A stretch of DNA of 64,000 bases from Botryococcus braunii (lineage: Eukaryota; Chlorophyta; Trebouxiophyceae). The translations under genes were made by a program, and so were the position numbers. Within the stretch, counting starts at the first letter, position 1. Every line of letters starts with the position of its first letter. The stretch covers positions 186,922 to 250,921 of the forward strand of contig KV908546.1 in assembly GCA_002005505.1 (NCBI GenBank), read 5' to 3'. The notes under the pieces are model-generated. The model was not told the origin of the DNA and did no database searches. It worked only from the letters and a program-made list of their open reading frames with translations. Shown piece after piece: positions 42,812 to 54,454 of the stretch.

Positions 42812-42925
42812 TCTAGTTTCTTGATCAAATAAGGCCTTGTGCTCTAGATGGCCTAACACACTATGAGAGATTACGCTCGTGTGTCCACGACACAAATTAA
42901 TGTCAGATATTGCCGGTACTGCCAC

Positions 42926-43800
42926 TTACTGTATTGCTGATTCTGCTGTTTTAGCTGGCTGCAGGGGTGCCTGTTCAACAAACGGAGTGTAATCAGACCC
43001 CTCCTAAAGGGGCATCCCGCGAACCCAATTGCAATCGTGCAATGCTAGTCTATTGTAAATTCGGTATTACAAGGTTTCTTTCTGCTTATTACATTCACTG
43101 CAGTTATAAAATTAACGAATCGTATTACTAAGGTTGCAGTATCTTCAACCTAAACAAGGTCTCACTACCAACCTTGGACTTCCAGATGATAAAGGCAATC
43201 CTTACAAAGGTACTATGAATGATCTTTAAATTCTACAAGAACTGCTACTACAAATTCTTAGATCGATCAACTATATATTCTTCCTGCTGCGTATCAAACT
43301 ACCGCGATCTTCGGGGCTGCAAAGATTTCGATAAACAAACAATCAAGCAATCGCGGCTATGAAATTAAGGTCTTTACTGTTGATAGGATTCACACAATCG
43401 GAATTCAAGTGCTACAATCAATTACTTTGTCTCAACTAACTCTGCGGTACAGATGATGATGTGCTTCAAACTGACCTTTCCTAAAGTATGGTTTTGCTCC
43501 AAACGGTCGTTGCTGATGCTTTTGCTGATAATTCCTGCGACAAACGGAATGTAATCAAGCCCCTCCTAAAGGGGTATACCCAGTCCTATATGCTGTCAAA
43601 GCTCAACTGATTCGAAATACGGTACGTCGTTGTTCGACAAACACGGCAAATCTGCGCAGAAGAGTCAGATTCGGAGTGCCCAGGCGATGACTAAGTCTAC
43701 GCGCTAAAACTCCCTGGACGGTGCATCGAGAGTACTATCGTGTTCCCTTGCCATAGGCCTTACGGAGTACCCGAAGGTGTCAGCATACCCCTCTAGGTAA
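42926..43800 (-). other. Leader region of element G and junction with element L
   Basis: There is no gene here. It contains two diverged direct repeats that share about 35 bases around cccctcctaaaggggcat (near 42975-43020 and 43540-43580). This could be the remains of an old LTR with a duplicated leader, but divergence prevents a firm call. The border between G and L lies somewhere here and was not resolved. Confidence 0.4.
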
Positions 43801-44740
43801 TTGGCCCTGGCCCAGGACATCTGCAGGGTTGACGCGCAGTGTGCTGGCGGGCAGGGATTACGCGCTCTTCCCTACAAATCTCCCAAACATCCCAGGGACC
43901 CCAGTCTACTGGGCCATCTGCAAGATGGGTGCCCCACAGGGGCGCACCAAGCAGTTGTTCGGGACGCCCTGTGCAGCGTGGCCGGGTTCCCTTATGTGCA
44001 GCGTGCCCTACGTCAGAGCTTCATTAAACCCAGCTTGCCCCAGCGTCCCACTCCTCAGACAGCAGAGAAGAGACTGCAGAATCTCGTGGGTGCATTAGCC
44101 ACCTGTTCCGCAGCTACCTGTGATGAGACGAGGAAGAAGCGGGATGCCACTTACAACCTGTTCATCGACTATCTAAATGGCATGAATGCAGAACCAGCGA
44201 CTGCCAGTGATGCGCACTGCATTGCATTTTTGGATGCCTATAGCCACCGGGGCACGTTCCTTGTGAATGGCCAACCTCGGTCCTCCCCAGAGAGCATGCA
44301 CAATCAGATTGGCTACCTCCGCAAAGCCATTGAACTTTATGATGGCAGAGTTGGGCCCTTCTGCCCAATAACCCTGCAAGGTATGCACGCGATCCAGGCA
44401 TGCAAACCTCGCTTGCTGTACGCCCCATGGACCTAGGCCCCTGACACCAAGGCTGGGTATGCAGGGAACCCCTTCAACTCCACGAGTGTGGCCGACTGGC
44501 AAGCAGGGTACCGGAAAACCATGTATAAAGCAGGGTTCCGTTCCCAGAGCGCCAATCCCTGGAAGGTGGACGACTACCACAAAGTTCTTGCCCACGTGCA
44601 AGGGAAGCTGGCTGTTGCCACGGGCATCGAACGGGTGGTCCTTGCACGGGACGCCTTTGCTATGAGCATAGGCTGGCACTTGTTCACCCGGGGCAAGACT
44701 GTGTTGGATTGGCACCTCCAACACTTCGAGACCGAAGACG
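43801..44740 (+). pseudogene. Tyrosine recombinase of element L, exon 1
   Basis: The frame holds an N-terminal SAM-like part (about residues 75-200: AEKRLQNLVGALAT, LFIDYLNGM, SMHNQIGYLRKAI). After an in-frame TAG at 44434-44436 it continues into the catalytic domain start (RDAFAMSIGWHLFTRGKTVLDW). The Arg in FTRGK fits the first catalytic Arg of the R-H-R-Y family. A donor GTGAGT begins at 44741. No AUG is evident at the left end, so another exon upstream is possible. Confidence 0.7.
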
Positions 44741-45356
44741 GTGAGTGCTCTCTCTACATGCGAGCCGGCCTGTAACAAATGGGCGCCACTTGTGCCAAAA
44801 GACTGTATTCTCATATGTTACCATTGTCATGACCCTTTCTCATTCAATTGGCTTCCCCTGAAGTAGCTTGCATAGGTACGCGAATCTCTCCCTGATTCGA
44901 CATATCCTTCGACATAGGCCCGCTCGAACCGCTGAACGTCTCGAATGCTTAAACGACTCGAATCTTTTACTCACTACCGCGATGTGACGCGCGGATTGAT
45001 TTCCAGGGTCCGCCGATCAGGATTCCGACGACGGCGAAGGTCCGGGCTGAGTTCCACCGAACAAACTTCTCACGACCGCGACGATCCGATCCCGGTATAC
45101 CATACCTCCCTGACAGTCTCGGACTGTCCAGAAACACTTGCGTAACAGTCCTTACACATGCATCCCAGCTATCCATTTATAGAGACGGGCGAATATGTCT
45201 AGAAGGCCCAGCAGCATCCTTCGTTGCTAAGCTGAGACCCACACACATGCACTCACTTTCTTATCAGACCATCCCCGCCCTGGTACCCTAATTATTGGAA
45301 GGTCTACCTATGTGTGTGCCCCTGAGTCCCCCCAACTGACAGCATGGCTGGGGCAG
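44741..45356 (+). other. Probable 616-nt intron in the recombinase gene of L
   Basis: It starts GTGAGT and ends GGGGCAG. Joining exon 1 (phase 1, at GAC G) to GG ATA CCT keeps the frame and gives a continuous recombinase-like protein. An alternative acceptor at 45342 (CTGACAG) looks stronger but would shift the frame. No open frame of interest lies inside. Confidence 0.55.
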
Positions 45357-45859
45357 GGATACCTGTGGCTAGCTTTTTACAGCAAGGAACCCTGGCGTCC
45401 GGTTTGGCCTTCCTCTGCCGCGCTGTGAGTTTGAAGCACGACTTGGCCCCTGAGCCCTTCGTCCTCGAAATGGTGGAGCAGCCCAGCAATCCCTTGTGGC
45501 TCCTCCGGCAGTATTGGCAAGTCAGCAACGAGGAGGGGCATCCCTTGCGGGGCCTCCTGTTCCGGCCACTAGCGCCCAACCACAAGTCCTTCTTGGAGAA
45601 AGCCGTCGGGAATGGCACTTACCGCAAGCGCCTGGAAGTGCACTTTCAAGCCGTCGGGGTAGCATACCCCGCCACGTCTCATGGCAGCCGCAGGGGAGCA
45701 GTGCAGAATGCCCGAGCCAACGGGGCCCCTGCCGAAGAAGTGGGGAAGCTCGCTAGGATAGTAAGCCCTGAGATCCGAGAGCTCTATGAGGACCGCTTCA
45801 AGCATCTGCCTTGCAAGCTTAAGCGGGTGAAGAGGGATTTGCAAGGGTGGGACCTATAA
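45357..45859 (+). CDS. Tyrosine recombinase of element L, exon 2 (catalytic end)
   Basis: This part holds the H-x-x-R motif (SHGSRRG, about 45680) followed by AVQNARANGAPAEEVGKLARI and a candidate nucleophile Tyr in ELYEDRF. These are the last catalytic residues of the family, which joins DNA through a 3'-phosphotyrosine and would integrate a circular cDNA. The frame is open to a TAA at 45857. It faces the RT gene 354 bp away. Confidence 0.75.
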
Positions 45860-46212
45860 CGGATCCGGGTGCAGTGACTACGTGGGGTCCCTTGCATGCC
45901 TCCTCGCGCGCTTGCCCGGGGTTTAGTCGATAGGCTGCAACTGCATGTGCGGTTTTGCTCGAAACACTTGGAGTGCAAGGGGAGGAGGGGAGTCTCGCGG
46001 GTGTGACGGATCCCTCGCCAACAAGTCATGTAGGTAGGCGTAGACGGGGCAGAGACTAGACACTCGTAGCTGCCATATTACACACGGTGGCCTAACCCCT
46101 TAGCATGCGTCACGGCTGAGGGTGTAGGTCCTGCAGCTGACCCTCCCCAGGGAGGTAGTATTTCTTGCAACAAGAAGCAAAATCGCACCCGACAATTAGG
46201 TCAGCCCAGGTG
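45860..46212. other. Spacer between convergent genes of element L
   Basis: This stretch separates the recombinase stop from the RT stop on the other strand. No gene or clear repeat is seen. Confidence 0.5.
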
Positions 46213-48660
46213 TCAAGAATATCTGACCAGAAAGCAATCAAGCCTAGATGTGAAGGGCGGCTCCTTCATGGCTGGGGGGAGAGTAGACCCCAACTCGAAC
46301 ATCCCCGCATGTGGCAAGATGACATGGGTATCTGCCACTGGTACGGCTCGCAGTAACTCCCTTAACATGGGGTTGAGCGATGGCAATAACAAGATGCAAT
46401 TACATCTCTGTGCCTTGACCTTTAACAAGGCCTCCCTTATGAGCCATACCGGAGGGAAGACCCAGATGAGTTTCCCTAGCACCGCCCAATCCCTTATCAT
46501 CGCATCCCATCCGAGCCCCACATGGCAAGGTGTGGCCGTGAAAAATTTGGGTGCCTTATGCGAATGAGCCCACGGCCCTGCAAAAGCATCTCCTGTGGGG
46601 GTGCCCCACTTTTGCATTAGTTGAGCAGCCTGCTTATAGCACAAGCTGTAATCGGAGGGGTCCACCACCCGTGACAGAGCATCCGCCCTCTTGATTTCCT
46701 GCGCGGTACGTGGCTTCCACTCCACTCTGATCTGGACATCAAGTGCCGTCGCGAGGATCATCATATCCCGGATAGCATTGACCTCCTCTGGTGACCCTCG
46801 CATGTTGTTGATATTGGCCACTGCCCCCTGATTGTCGCAGTACGCCACTAACGTGGACCCCTTGAGCACATGTGAACTATGCCGAATACATGCCGTGACC
46901 AAATAACAAGCATTCTTTACCTCACGCAGTGTGGAGGACAGATGGCCTTGCTGCATGCGAAGGTGATCATCCTGATCAAATGGCATAACCAGGTCCGCAG
47001 GAAGCAACAGAGAATGCCCCCCAAACCCTGTTTCCGAAGCATCACTGGCACAATAGAACTCATGCAAGCTCGCCCGAGGTACCCAGCCCCAGCCCGCATT
47101 CACTCGCAACGCTTCCTTGAAATAAAGAAGGTCCTCACTAGCGAGCTCCAACTGCTCCGCTTGCACCGCGGTCTCCCATGTGGGAGCCTGAGCTAGGGCT
47201 TGGAACAACCGGCGGGTGAACAATGGGGTGAGCTGGACGGCAGGGGCAATGCTGCACAGCTTACCCGCCAATCTTGCCAACTCACGCTTGCTGCCTCCCG
47301 TCGCCTGAAACATCTCAATCTGCTGTATTAACGCAACTGCCTTTAGTGCAGGCACCTTGAAAAATCCGCCAGGGAGGTTGCACACCATCCCCAACATTTG
47401 TCCCTCCTTAGGAAGCGCGAGATCGCACTTGTGGATGGACAGATACCAGTGTAAATAGGCCAAGACCGATAAAACCAATGCTCGGCCCACGAGGGCTTTC
47501 GCTCCTTCCTGGAAGAGGGACATGATATCATCTATGTACAAGATGCCGCGCATGCCTAAGCCTCGCAAAGGCCTCCAGACTTCCCTCATTACCAATGTGA
47601 ACACCCTGCAAGCAGATGCCAAGCCGAAGGGGAGGACGGTGAAACAATACGTGACGCCCCCGTACTGGATGCCAAAATACTTGTGCACAGAAGGGTGTAA
47701 GGGGATGTGGTGGTAGCCCGACTTAAAGTCTGTTATCATCATCACATCCTCTGGGTTCGCCAAGAGAGGCAGATTCCTGAGGCTCTCATAGTGGAATGGC
47801 ACATATTTGACAAATGTGTTTACATACATGGCATCCAAAATCAAGCGTGGTTTTTGAGATGTCTCGCCCACCACTCCCAGTGGGCTGATGACGACCACCT
47901 GTGCGGGGTCAACCACCCTGATGGCCCCAGTGCGACACATTTGAGCCAGTGCCTCTCCCACGAAACCGGGGTTCACCAGAGCTGACTTCCTATTGGGGAA
48001 GACAACAGCCCCGGGGGAGGACCCCTCCAATAATGCCTGAACCCGATTACTCCCTACAACTTGAGCCAATTGGTCTCGCACCCTGGACAGATTGGCTTGG
48101 TGCCGGGGGTGTGCCTGTTGAACCCTGCTGCGGGTGTGCACCCACTCGATTCTATACCCCTCCCGCATGATGCCCAGCACCTTACCCGTGTCAGGCCCGT
48201 GTCCTAATAAGGCAAAATATTGCACCCAATTCTCATGAGCTCTACCAGGCGATCCTGCTTGGAACATATCGGGATTTGGGAGGCTCCTAACAAGGGATTC
48301 TACCTCTAGCCCTGCCGCGCTTGGCTGGACCCCCTGATCAATCCCCTTCCACTCCTCCAGCAACTCTTTTATTCTGGACAGGGTAATGGGGGCCCCTGGG
48401 GGCCCCTGGGGGGGGCCGCAGTCATGAGAGGGTGTTTGTTCACCCCCCAGGAGAGGATGCTCAATCTCCACCCATCCTTCAAGGAAGTCCTCCCAAGCGC
48501 CCATAGAGCAGTCCCGGCCTTGTGGACGAGGGATCTCCGTCATAGTCGGGCACAGTCCCGCCCCCCGCAATCCCTCACTCCCAGCTATCCCTCGCGCAGT
48601 CTCGCCCTTCGGGGCCTGCCTTGCACCATGTAAGAAATCAGGGTGCAATTCTGCGGCCAC
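46213..48660 (-). CDS. Reverse transcriptase-RNase H of DIRS-like element L
   Basis: This is an 815-codon open frame. RT motifs are FKSGYHHIPLHP, VLPFGLASACRVFT and the active site YIDD (about residue 365). RNase H shows CASDASETGFGGHSL, STLREVKNACYLV, AYCDNQGAVANINN and RADALSR. After RNase H, the last 130 residues (GDAFAGPW, FPPVWLIREAL, CILLLPSLNP) look like a weak relative of the Dam-like tail of DIRS elements, with FPP in place of NPP. The frame is the same as the upstream Gag and is separated from it by one TGA (48667-48669). Start codon unclear. Confidence 0.87.
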   Translation of the reverse strand: MAAELHPDFLHGARQAPKGETARGIAGSEGLRGAGLCPTMTEIPRPQGRDCSMGAWEDFLEGWVEIEHPLLGGEQTPSHDCGPPQGPPGAPITLSRIKELLEEWKGIDQGVQPSAAGLEVESLVRSLPNPDMFQAGSPGRAHENWVQYFALLGHGPDTGKVLGIMREGYRIEWVHTRSRVQQAHPRHQANLSRVRDQLAQVVGSNRVQALLEGSSPGAVVFPNRKSALVNPGFVGEALAQMCRTGAIRVVDPAQVVVISPLGVVGETSQKPRLILDAMYVNTFVKYVPFHYESLRNLPLLANPEDVMMITDFKSGYHHIPLHPSVHKYFGIQYGGVTYCFTVLPFGLASACRVFTLVMREVWRPLRGLGMRGILYIDDIMSLFQEGAKALVGRALVLSVLAYLHWYLSIHKCDLALPKEGQMLGMVCNLPGGFFKVPALKAVALIQQIEMFQATGGSKRELARLAGKLCSIAPAVQLTPLFTRRLFQALAQAPTWETAVQAEQLELASEDLLYFKEALRVNAGWGWVPRASLHEFYCASDASETGFGGHSLLLPADLVMPFDQDDHLRMQQGHLSSTLREVKNACYLVTACIRHSSHVLKGSTLVAYCDNQGAVANINNMRGSPEEVNAIRDMMILATALDVQIRVEWKPRTAQEIKRADALSRVVDPSDYSLCYKQAAQLMQKWGTPTGDAFAGPWAHSHKAPKFFTATPCHVGLGWDAMIRDWAVLGKLIWVFPPVWLIREALLKVKAQRCNCILLLPSLNPMLRELLRAVPVADTHVILPHAGMFELGSTLPPAMKEPPFTSRLDCFLVRYS

Positions 48661-48666
48661 CTGCTG

Positions 48667-49560
48667 TCATTTTGCCCCGTCTGCTTGTCCATGGGACCAG
48701 TCGCACTTATCCCCCTTCAAACAGGTTCCCTTCCTCAAGAAGGGGCAGAACTCCATCTTCTTCTGCGCCGTCGCCAATGCTCCGTGCATGCGGGGCATCT
48801 TCTGAGGAGGGGCCCGCGCATACGCGTCCCTGCCCCCAGGGAATAGCCGTTTTGGGACGAGCCCCGAGGCCCCAGGGAGCTTGCCCAACGCTTTTGATTC
48901 ATCCCTCAGAGCCTTTTGAATGCCGGACTTCGCCTTCTGCCACCACTGCTGGTACGCCTCGTCCAAAGACATCTCCTGTGCCAGGCCCCACGTGAGCGAG
49001 GAGCAACATGCCCAGCACACCACTTCCCACGTGACATGCGCGCCGTCACGGCCCAATTGAAACAGGAGCTTGCCGTCCCTTAGGCGAGGCATGGGCTCTA
49101 CCCGCCTCAAAAATACCCCAAAGTTACGTCCCACGCAAGACACAAACCCATAGGCTAGGCTTCACTCTCAATTATCCACAGCACGTCCCCCCAAACACGA
49201 GGGCAAGCCACATCTTGCACAGCGCACCTTTTTTCGGCATCGCTCCATCTCATGCCGAATTGCACTCCACACGTCATTCATCACCTCCTTCATTTTTGCC
49301 CCCTTCATGTTGTCCATGGTGTTATCCATGTCGAAGTGCTCCTCCAGTAGCGGCACAGCTTGCGACATGAAGAGGCTCACTAATGTGCTCAAATCCAACT
49401 TCTTTCCCGCCAGACGCTCATTGGTGCTGCGGCATTCTTGGATTCGATTCAGCATGCGGTTACACCGCAAGGCCGCCTTAGCGTCACCCGTAGCGTTTGC
49501 TTGGGCCTCTGCCAGCTTGTAAGCCCGTTTGAAATCCTTCAAATTCATATCGCACGCGCC
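48667..49560 (-). pseudogene. Gag-like protein of element L, exon 2, with a CCCH zinc finger
   Basis: The frame starts after an acceptor CAG at 49561 with GACDMNLKDFKRAYKLAEAQ and runs to 48667. Two in-frame TGA codons near 49160-49170 break it. Near the end is a C-x7-C-x5-C-x3-H finger (CPFLRKGTCLKGDKCDWSH), a CCCH type common in RNA-binding proteins and not the usual Gag CCHC knuckle. The frame is shared with the RT downstream. I infer Gag from position only. Confidence 0.6.
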
Positions 49561-49743
49561 CTGAACATGCCATGTCCCCACCGTTACCATTCATGGAGGT
49601 GCAACTTCCCACACACACCCAAGCAGCATGCTTCGACAATTCCCATCTCCCCCTACTTACACCCTGCGGCCCAATGCCAAAGTCGTGCCTGGCCATCGGC
49701 CCCTGACCATTCCAACGCCGTACTTCGAGCCCATGTGCCCCCC

Positions 49744-49957
<214 letters not shown>

Positions 49958-50189
49958 AGTGGGTCCACACATATTACCATCCTTAGCACCACAACAACCA
50001 TATCACCATGACCATCACCCTCACCACACCAGGAACATCACCACCGACCTCCCTATCACCAGTACCATGACTATCCCATGCCCCAAAATTATTCCCATGA
50101 CCTTCAGCATGATCTTCTCCATAAATATCACCATCAGCATCCATCTCCATATCCCCCTGTATTTGTATATTCCCATGAATATCAGCATC

Positions 50190-51280
50190 CATCTGGGCCC
50201 AGTATGCAGACTGGTGCAACCCAATGCCATCTATCTTCCTTCCCCAATATGCCAACTGGGGAAGGGAGCAACAACTGGGCCCAGTGTGCAGACTGGTGCA
50301 ACCCAGGATCATCCACCTCCCTGCCCAATATGCCAATTGGGGAAGGGAGCAACAAGATCTGGGCCCAGTAGGCAGACTGGTGCAACCCAATGCCATCTAT
50401 CTTCCTTCCCCAATATGCCAACTGGGGAAGGGAGCAACAACTGTGCCCAGTATGCAGACTGGTGCAACCCAGGATCATCCACCTCCTTGCCCAATATGCC
50501 AATTGGAGAAGGGAGCAACAACATCCGGGCCCAGTATGCAGACTGGTGCAACCCAATGCCAAGTATCTTCCTTCCCCAATATGCCAAGTGGGGAAGGGAG
50601 CAACAACTGTGCCCAGCATGCAGACTGGTGCAACCCAGGACCATCCACCTCCCTCCCCAATATGCTAATTGGGAAGGGAGCAACAATTGGGCCCAGCATG
50701 CAGACTGGTGCCACCCAGGACCATCCACCTGCCTTCCCCAATATGCCCACTGGGGAAGGGAGCAACATCTGGGCCAGTATGCAGACTGGTGCAACCCAGG
50801 ACCATCCACCTCCCTTCCCCAATATGCCAAATGGGGAAGGGAGCAACAACTGGGCCCAGTATACAGACTGGTGCAACCCAGGATCATCCACCTCCCTGCC
50901 CAATATGCCAATTGGGGAAGGGAGCACCAATATCTGGGCCCAGTATGCAGTCTGGTGCCACCCAGGACCATCCACCTCCCTTCCCCAATATGCCACTTGG
51001 GGAAGGGAGCAACAACTGGGCCCAGTATGCAGACTGGTGCAACCCAGGATCATCCACCTCCCAACCCAATATGCCAATTGGGGAAGGGAGCACCAATATC
51101 TGGGCCCAGTATGCAGACTGGTGCAACCCAGGACCATCCACCTCCCTTCCCCTATATGCCAATTGGGGAAGGGAGCAACAACTGGGCCCAATATGCAGAC
51201 TGGTGCAACCCAGGATCATCCACTTCCCTACCCCAATATGCTAATTAAGGAAGGGAGCAACAACTAGACCCAGTATGCAG
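50190..51280. repeat. 82-bp minisatellite, about 13 copies
   Basis: Units begin around cagtatgcagactggtgcaa at 50200, 50282, 50366, 50448 and onward to 51272, with a spacing of 82-84 bp. Each unit contains ccaatatgccaa and ggggaagggagcaa. Two unit types alternate in part (accatccacctcc and atgccatctatcttcc variants). The plus strand of the unit has no stop codon in any frame, so it gives long open frames that do not look like genes. Confidence 0.97.
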
Positions 51281-51283
51281 ACA

Positions 51284-51390
51284 CAATCCCACACACACAC
51301 AGATACTGACACCCACACACACACACACACACACCCACCCACACAGCCACACACACATCCACACACACCCACACCCCCACACATAAGCAC
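51284..51390. repeat. CA-rich simple repeat
   Basis: An imperfect CA/CCA tract lies between the minisatellite and the gag exon 1 region of L. Confidence 0.9.
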
Positions 51391-51500
51391 ACCATCCATC
51401 ACCCATTGGGACATGATATTCCCATTATAACACCTTGAATGTATGCCTCAAATTTTCTTACTTGAAGGGCACCACAAAACATCACCCATAAGTACCATAC

Positions 51501-52311
51501 CTTGGAGCTCAGGGGCGCAGGCGAAGTAACTTCTGGCGAGCCTTCCCGTTGCCCTCTCCCTCCTGAAGAATGTTTAGATAGGTCCACCATTTCCATGGCA
51601 AGAGGCTTAGGTGGGGGCCCTATCCCTGAAGGGCCCCCCGAAGCTGTAGGCGGTACCCGTGCACCCCAGGTCGGCAGTCCCACAGGGACATTCCCCGTGC
51701 CATAATTTCTGAACACCTTCACTTCTTGCAAAGAAACAAGGCGCGGCAGGAATTTTTCCAACTCCTTGTGATTCAAAAATTCCACGACATCGGGTTTCAG
51801 CAAGCTGTGTTGGTTGCGGAAAATACTGCCAAACATGACTGTTTCATGGGAAAACTGCCTTGTGACTAGCACGCCTTCCTTGTCTAAAGCGAGCAACTCG
51901 ACCAAAGGCACTCCCTCATCATCTTCGAACTCACACTGAAAACCTGGCAGGTTCTCCGTGACAATAAGTGTTCTGCCGGACGGAGCGATGGAGAACAACG
52001 AGTATCTGCCCGCTGTGGAGTTTGGCGCTGCCATCGAGAAAGGTACCAATTTTTGTGGTGCTTGTTGCAATAAAACATTAAACATGTCATTTGTGATGGT
52101 ATGATACTGCGGGCCAGGGCTATTTCGAGGAGGAGTGCCTTGCGCGGCAGCACCTACTTCTGCCATTGCAAATTCAACAAATAAGTTTGCCAACCAACCC
52201 GGAGGTATGCTATCCTCCTTCAAATATTCAATGAAGGCTTTCAGCAATTTTTCTTTGTGTGCGAGCCTTCATTTCCTCGCCCTTGCTTGGCGCCGCAGTT
52301 CTAGAAGCTTA
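51501..52311 (-). pseudogene. Unrecognised protein, probable Gag exon 1 of element L
   Basis: The open frame 52247-51501 encodes about 249 residues with no domain I know. It includes FSMAAPNSTAGRYSLFSIAP, LPGFQCEFEDDEGV and a Gly/Pro/Ser-rich end. An in-frame TGA at about 52259 separates it from a short charged upstream stretch (SKLLELRRQARARK). Its end at AAG/GTATGG matches the acceptor at 49561 in phase 0, which is the main reason to assign it to L. A host gene remnant cannot be excluded. Confidence 0.5.
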
Positions 52312-52340
52312 CTGTCCACCCTATCACGTGACCGTTCGTA

Positions 52341-52575
52341 GTGCCTTTACCCTGACGGTGCCGATGGGCTAGAGTCCGGTGCAGTTCGACAGAATGAAAG
52401 GGCGGAATCCGGACGAGGACGCCTGTGTCCAAGGATAAAACGCCCGAGTCCGAAGGTGCATGTCCAGAGGTGAGAACCCAGAAATTCTAAGCAGTGCAAC
52501 AGACCGAGCAGCGGCGGAAAAAATGCGCATAAGGCAGAGGCCTTGAAATACACCCACGCTCCACCAATGGAAAAC
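52341..52575. other. Intergenic segment between L and K
   Basis: No coding frame or repeat is recognised. The last five bases, aaaac (52571-52575), are the candidate target duplication of Copia K. Confidence 0.5.
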
Positions 52576-53305
52576 TGAACAATTCTGGGCGTAATGTTCC
52601 CTGTATGTCCCGGCACGAAGGGTGTTAAGCTCGGTCGGGTCTCTTGCTGTGTGTCGGAGAGCAAGCAGAGCCCGACTATGTGTTGGCACTTGTGGCAACT
52701 GATCAGAGATAAGCACCCGGAGTGCTCTTTCAGTCCCAAACAAGTCATTACATTGCTTCTTGCTCTCTCTCAACGCCAAGGAATTCAAACTACCTCTTCT
52801 AGGCATTGACAGATAGTTCGCATTACCATTGTTCGATGAGCCAAGCATTAGCAACATTCTAATACTCTTATCTAGACCTCTTCCTAATCAATTTGTCCAT
52901 GCAAGTTACACTAAGATGCAGCACTTCACCTGTATGTCCCGGCACGAAGGGTGTTAAGCTCGGTCGGGTCTCTTGCTGTGTGTCGGAGAGCAAGCAGAGC
53001 CCGACTATGTGTTGGCACTTGTGGCAACTGATCAGAGATAAGCACCCGGAGTGCTCTTTCAGTCCCAAACAAGTGCCGTGCCCTTCATGCCTGCTGCCTA
53101 TATCCTTTCTCGCAAGGACGCGTCAAATTGCATTACTCTCTCTCTCCAAAATGGAATCGGTCCAGATCAATTATGGCAGAACTCTAGAGTTCTGCCAACC
53201 ATTACTCTACCTCTAAGATTGTTCACATTGATTGCTATAGGGAAGCCTAGCCACTATTACTCTTCTGAGGGAAAGTCACTAATTTGTTCCTTCACTATTA
53301 TAACA
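52576..53305 (-). repeat. 3' LTR of Copia K with duplicated leader
   Basis: On the minus strand the LTR starts TGTTATAATAG. A first 145-bp leader copy (53074-52930) ends ACATACAG/GTGAAG. A second identical copy (52745-52601) ends ACATACAG/GGAAC and is preceded by TGTAATG, so TGTAA is 2 nt upstream. U5 is about 25 nt. The outer end at 52576 is inferred from U5 length in C and F. Confidence 0.82.
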
Positions 53306-54436
53306 CTTCCCCTTGACTTTTCCTCACAAAAACTTGGCTAGTCCTAGAGCCTCGCGATGGCCCTGAAATACCTGCCTTGTCAACGGCTTGGTAAATATAT
53401 CTGCCACATTCCTAGCAGAAGGAACGTATTTCACATCCACCTGTCCCAATGCAATAGCTTCCCGAGCAAAATGAAAGCTGATTGCAATGTGCTTGGTATG
53501 TTTTGAGAACACTGGATTTCTGAGATGATTGATGCATCCCTGATTATCACAGTGGATCTTCACAATCCAAGGAGAAATACCAATTTCTTCCAGGAATCCC
53601 TTCATCCAATTTGCCTCTTTGACAGCTGCACTTGCCGCCATAAACTCAGCCTCTACAGTGGATGTGGCCACTGCAGACTGCTTCTTGCTTCCCCAAACTA
53701 CAGCTCCTCCAAACACACGAATTACGTAACCAGTAGTGGAGAACCTGTGATCCTGATCACCACCATAATCTGCATCCACAAAGCCCTCCAGCTCTGTGTC
53801 CTTCCCCCCAAGTACTAACACAAGATCCCTGGTAGCCATCAGATACTTCAACACTCTGATGGCTTCATTCCAGTGAGCAGTGGTGGGAGTAATCCTGTAC
53901 CTGGAAAGCACTCCCACAGCCTGGGAAATATCAGGCCTTGTGGTGTTTGCAATGTACAACAGTGACCCAACCAGCTCACAATATCTGTGCCCTGGTGGTA
54001 AGGGACTCCCAGCTCCAATGCTGGCACTGTTGTCCTTGGACATCGGTCGCTGTGTGGCCACAAAATCCTTAGTCATAGGGGTGTCAGGCCCCACAGACTC
54101 CAGATCCAGCCCAAATTTCTCAACTAGGGCATCAATCTTTGGTATGCAACTCAAAGAAATCAACCCCTTCTCTCTATCTCTCATCACTTGGCAGCCCAAG
54201 AAATCTTTCACCTCTCCTAGATCATGAATGGTGAACTCCTGCTTCAACAACCCTTTCACTCTCTCAATCTCACTCATGCCCTTCGAGACTATCAACAGAT
54301 CATCAACATAAATCAGCACAAAGGATTTCCCTCCATCCACAGAACATTTCACATAGACCCCAGCATCACTCCAGCACACCTCATACCCCATGGTATGTAG
54401 CTTCTCATTAAGGGTCTTATGCCATGCCCTTGGAGC
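52576..54436 (-). mobile_element. Ty1/Copia fragment K (3' part with LTR)
   Basis: This is a minus-strand Copia 3' end of the same broad family as C and F. It has the RT end, RNase H, a polypurine tract (about 53306-53317) and a 730-bp LTR (52576-53305). It is cut at 54436 by insertion of Gypsy E inside RT (QAPRAWHK). The rest of K should lie right of the window. Confidence 0.87.
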
Positions 54437-54454
54437 TTGTGTCGTAGAATGCAC
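53324..54454 (-). pseudogene. Copia K RT end and RNase H
   Basis: The true fragment begins at QAPRAWHKTLNEKLHTMGY (54441) and runs through YVDDLLIVSKG, FLGCQVMRDREKG and RNase H (DADYGGDQDHRFSTTGY) to a stop at 53324. It is uninterrupted within this part. The first residues of the open frame (54442-54454) come from the LTR of E. Confidence 0.9.

Larger units (their letters stand above)
20411..42925 (-). mobile_element. Ty3/Gypsy element G with Dam-like and PHD domains, split by H and I
   Basis: Three minus-strand segments form one element: 41025-42925 (Gag, start of protease), 29407-33192 (end of protease, Dam-like domain, RT, RNase H, PHD, most of integrase) and 20673-21165 (integrase tail). 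Copia I separates the first two (TSD aagtc) and Copia H the last two (TSD cccat). Several frameshifts and stops show that it is old. Terminal repeats are not resolved. Confidence 0.87.

Noticed and set aside
44173..44814. Minus-strand 213-codon frame opposite the recombinase
   Set aside because: It is the shadow of the recombinase exon, with no domain of its own.
49959..51267. Open frames of up to 429 codons over the minisatellite
   Set aside because: They arise because the 82-bp unit lacks stops. Several overlap in different frames and on both strands, and none has a domain.
50190..51280. CRISPR array
   Set aside because: The units are continuous 82-bp tandem repeats without spacers, in a eukaryotic retrotransposon context.
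51501..52247. Host gene exon
   Set aside because: Not excluded, but the matching phase with the acceptor at 49561 and the position upstream of the L Gag make a transposon exon more likely.
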